From: Candidatus Binatia bacterium
GTDB taxonomy: Bacteria > Desulfobacterota > Binatia > HRBIN30
Direction of reading: 5' to 3'
Length of the DNA: 64,000 nucleotides
NCBI GenBank assembly: GCA_026004215.1
Contig: BPIR01000002.1
Span: 1,043,844 to 1,107,843, forward strand
The notes beneath the pieces were generated by a model. That model was not told the DNA's origin. It worked only from the letters and a program-made list of their open reading frames with translations, and searched no databases. This document shows, piece by piece, positions 61,961 through 64,000 of the stretch. The position numbers and the translations under genes are program-made. The first letter of the stretch is position 1. Each line of letters begins with the position of its first letter.

Positions 61961-62806
61961 ATGAGATGTTTCCTTGCTCGTTGCGACCATCGGCCAGCCC
62001 TGTTCTTGGCCCTGCTCTCGATGGTGTGCCTCGCGGCAGTGAAGGCCCATGCGTACTCTTCGGGAATTACCGGAGTTTCGGGCAAGTCCGGGCCAATCTG
62101 CAACCAACCCGCCTGCCATGGTACGGGGGTCGCTCCCACGGTGACTTTGGAAGGTCCCACGGAACTTGCGCCCGAGGCAATCGCGACTTTTCGGTTTGTG
62201 GTCCGTTCGAACAGCCCGCAGCAGGTCGCTGCCGGTTTGAACGTCGCTGCATCCGCGGGGACGCTGATCAACGTGACCGGCCAAGGTACGCGTTCCATGA
62301 GCGGCGAGATCACCCATATGATGCCCAAACGCAACGATGCGAACGGGCAGGCAACGTTCGAATTTCAATGGCGCGCGCCCTCCGAGCCAGGGAGCTACAC
62401 GCTCTTTGCGGCAGGCAATAGCGTCAACTTGAACGGCACCAATCAAGGGGATCGGGCGGCAGCGACCACTCTCATCGTACAGGTGGTGGCCGCAGAACCA
62501 CCGACGGCAACGCCCACATCAACGGCACAGCTTACGCCCACCCCCACGGTTACGGAACTACTTGCGACACCGACGCCTTCGCCCACACCGACCGAGACCC
62601 CGTTGCCTGAGCCTTCGCCGTGCGCAGGGGACTGTGACGGGAGCGGAGACGTCACCGTGGATGAACTCGTCACCGGCGTGAACATCGCCTTGGACCTCGC
62701 GCCGGTCGAGCGCTGCTTGCCCATGGATTCCAATCGCGATGGTCAGGTCACCATTGACGAGCTCTTGCAAGCCGTAAACGCGGCTTTGTTCGGCTGCCCC
62801 CTGTAA
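61961..62806 (+). CDS. Secreted protein with CX4CH motif and C-terminal dockerin-like pair
   Basis: 281 residues. A signal peptide (ALFLALLSMVCLAAVKAHA) precedes SGKSGPICNQPACHGTG, a CX4CH heme-type motif seen at the N-terminus of myxobacterial choice-of-anchor proteins. A reelin-like beta-sandwich follows (VTLEGPTELAPEAIATFRFV, GEITHMMPKRND). After a PTATPTSTAQ linker come two EF-hand-like loops (CDGSGDVTVDELV, SNRDGQVTIDELL) that form a dockerin-like tail ending in GCPL. Start follows GGAGGGAACGAACAG. It lies 159 bp after GH5 and has a candidate promoter. Confidence 0.87.
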   Translation: MRCFLARCDHRPALFLALLSMVCLAAVKAHAYSSGITGVSGKSGPICNQPACHGTGVAPTVTLEGPTELAPEAIATFRFVVRSNSPQQVAAGLNVAASAGTLINVTGQGTRSMSGEITHMMPKRNDANGQATFEFQWRAPSEPGSYTLFAAGNSVNLNGTNQGDRAAATTLIVQVVAAEPPTATPTSTAQLTPTPTVTELLATPTPSPTPTETPLPEPSPCAGDCDGSGDVTVDELVTGVNIALDLAPVERCLPMDSNRDGQVTIDELLQAVNAALFGCPL

Positions 62807-62996
62807 ATCGCTGGAGCGCTTCCGAGAATTGCCTTAAGCCCCCCCGCCTGGGACTCGCCATCCAGGCCGGTCCCATCGCGGCGCGTGCTCGACTGCTACA
62901 ATTCCATGGAACCTGACGCTGTCGCCCTACTGGCAGCCCCCGCCCGCCTGCCAGCCGGAAAACGCAGGTCGAGCCGCGCCGGAAGCTAGCGAGCAC

Positions 62997-63278
62997 TTAC
63001 GCCCTCGATGGTAACCGCCACACGCATTGCTCGCAGCAGCGCTCGCCCATGGCCCGCAGCGAACACCACCGGATGGAGCGCAATGCGATGCCGCTTTTGT
63101 GTTCTTCGACCACCTCGACGCGGGCCGGTTCCTTGCGCACTGGGCAAACGAGCTGGAGGGCAAAGCGGCGGTCGGGTCCAGCGTCCGTGTCGCGCATGAG
63201 GTAAAAGGCCAGGATCATGAGGCCCATGACCACGGTGGTCATGAGGGCAATGACAATGCCCACGTCAATCGCTGCCAT
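62997..63278 (-). CDS. Small Cys-rich membrane protein
   Basis: 93 residues, ATG after GGAGGTACGTATC. One N-terminal transmembrane helix (DVGIVIALMTTVVMGLMILA), then a hydrophilic part with Cys at VCPVRKEPA and RWCSLR and the cluster GERCCEQCVW. Spaced Cys suggest metal or disulfide formation. No family name is known. Intergenic DNA on both sides (62807-62996 and 63279-63538) shows no other gene. It may be cotranscribed with nothing. Confidence 0.72.
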   Translation of the reverse strand: MAAIDVGIVIALMTTVVMGLMILAFYLMRDTDAGPDRRFALQLVCPVRKEPARVEVVEEHKSGIALRSIRWCSLRAMGERCCEQCVWRLPSRA

Positions 63279-63538
63279 GATACGTACCTCCGAACAGTCG
63301 CTCAGCGTAGCACCGTTTATGCCCTTATCCGGGCTTCGCGGGGATAGGCTCCTCCCCCACATGTGTGGCAATTTCAGGAATGCATGCGCGTGTGCTTTAC
63401 CGATCGCAGGACGGGGGGTAGCGCGATGATATCGCTCGGTGCATACGGGCCTCAGGCGCGCACGAGAGTGCCTGGCAGGGCGAGCGCGAGCTGGCCGGGG
63501 CATGGCAAACGTTTGGCTGCTAAGTCGGCAGGGCTTTC

Positions 63539-64000
63539 ATGAGCGTCAACCTCAAGTTGTATCGGAGCAATCGCCTGGAGTTGCTGGTAGACCAACTGAG
63601 CGCCGTGTTGACACGGCTCGTCCGCGATCCGCTCGCTGGGTGTCCGATCGTTGTTCCCGGTAGCGGCATAGACCTGTGGCTATCCATGCAACTCGCCCTG
63701 CGCTTCGGCGTATGGGCCAATCCGGACTTTCCTTTCCCGCGCAATTACTTCGAACGTCTCTTTGCTGCCGCAGGCTTGCCCGCAGAAAAAGGTGAGCGGG
63801 CATACCAGCCGCACAATTTGATGTGGGCAGTGGCTGCCGAGCTGTCGAGCTTGTTGCCGCGCCCCGAGTTCGAACCGGTGCGCTCCTACTTGGAGCAGGC
63901 CGGGGCCGAGGACCTACGCACCCCTGATGGGCAGTGCTCCGTCGCCTATATCGCCCTTTGCCGGCGGATCGCCGACTTGTTCGACCATTACGTCGTGTAC
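63539..64000 (+). CDS. recC: Exodeoxyribonuclease V gamma subunit, N-terminal part
   Basis: 154 codons, open at the right edge. The start MSVNLKLYRSNRLELLVDQL followed by PIVVPGSGIDLWLSMQLALR and FGVWANPDFPFPRNYFERLF is the family's N-terminal signature (LYxSNRLExL, RWLSxxLAxxxGIxAN). RecC pairs with RecB and RecD in double-strand break repair. Later helicase-like and nuclease-like domains lie outside the window. GGCAGG precedes the ATG. Confidence 0.9.
   Translation, partial: MSVNLKLYRSNRLELLVDQLSAVLTRLVRDPLAGCPIVVPGSGIDLWLSMQLALRFGVWANPDFPFPRNYFERLFAAAGLPAEKGERAYQPHNLMWAVAAELSSLLPRPEFEPVRSYLEQAGAEDLRTPDGQCSVAYIALCRRIADLFDHYVVY

Noticed and set aside
1..64000. CRISPR arrays, insertion sequences, phage genes or integrases
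   Set aside because: No regular direct-repeat/spacer array, transposase or integrase motif was seen.

Overview
The window is GC-rich, densely coding DNA from a Gram-negative-type bacterium. Lnt, many lipobox proteins and periplasmic proteins imply an outer membrane. No phage, transposase or CRISPR was seen. Four acyl-CoA dehydrogenase loci (five subunits), a BadH-like dehydrogenase, secreted proteins with long Pro/Thr/Ser linkers, dockerin-like EF-hand pairs (D-x-N-x-D-G) and Cys-rich repeats, and CX4CH lipoproteins fit the Desulfobacterota/Myxococcota neighbourhood. The style most resembles uncultivated Candidatus Binatota (Binatia). That placement is inference; no rRNA gene is present to test it.

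Layout. 1-5.1 kb: a FecR/DUF6600 protein cut by the left edge, an aldo/keto reductase, a ComEA-like HhH protein behind a near-consensus sigma70 promoter, and a GH31 glycosidase lipoprotein. 5.3-11.4 kb: an unassigned SLOG-like protein, an RRM protein, Lnt with a coupled anchored protein, and an overlapping acyl-CoA dehydrogenase pair. 11.5-15.7 kb: a membrane-anchored protein, DUF971, an LtaS-like sulfatase behind tRNA-Leu(CAA), a HEAT-repeat protein and an AMIN lipoprotein. 15.8-21.4 kb: BadH-like SDR, metallophosphoesterase, large acyl-CoA dehydrogenase and GPH transporter. 21.6-26.7 kb: thiD, glpX, prfB with its programmed +1 frameshift, and a DnaQ-UvrC fusion. 26.7-40.9 kb: surface and secreted proteins (FG-GAP plus Cys-rich, beta-helix, two dockerin-like), with an acyl-CoA dehydrogenase, an archaeal-type class I aldolase, a CX4CH lipoprotein and a LytS/LytTR pair between them. 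41.3-50.5 kb: gpsA, a small zinc-ribbon-like protein, a cupin, a KAS/ACAD/ACP operon facing a GNAT-fold acyltransferase and a 7TM sensor kinase, a hydrolase and a TupA-like protein. 50.7-64 kb: orphan E2, ackA, a cupin, GDT1-like protein, hydrolase, Zn-alcohol dehydrogenase, mutS2, ispG, a GH5 lipoprotein, another dockerin-like protein, a small membrane protein and the start of recC.

Functionally the window mixes housekeeping genes (Lnt, ThiD, GlpX, aldolase, RF2, GpsA, MutS2, IspG, AckA, RecC) with acyl-CoA metabolism and a sizeable extracellular repertoire. The most suggestive unexplained unit is 43.0-48.7 kb. There a freestanding ACP, an acyl-ACP/CoA dehydrogenase and a ketosynthase diverge from an N-acyltransferase-like gene that runs into a membrane-embedded histidine kinase, which looks like a possible lipid-signal synthesis and sensing locus. 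Several annotations depend on re-reading starts. True N-termini were chosen from Shine-Dalgarno sequences, signal peptides and overlaps. Three genes are invisible as single complete open frames: the left-edge FecR protein, the right-edge recC, and the Cys-rich protein whose signal peptide lies in another frame.
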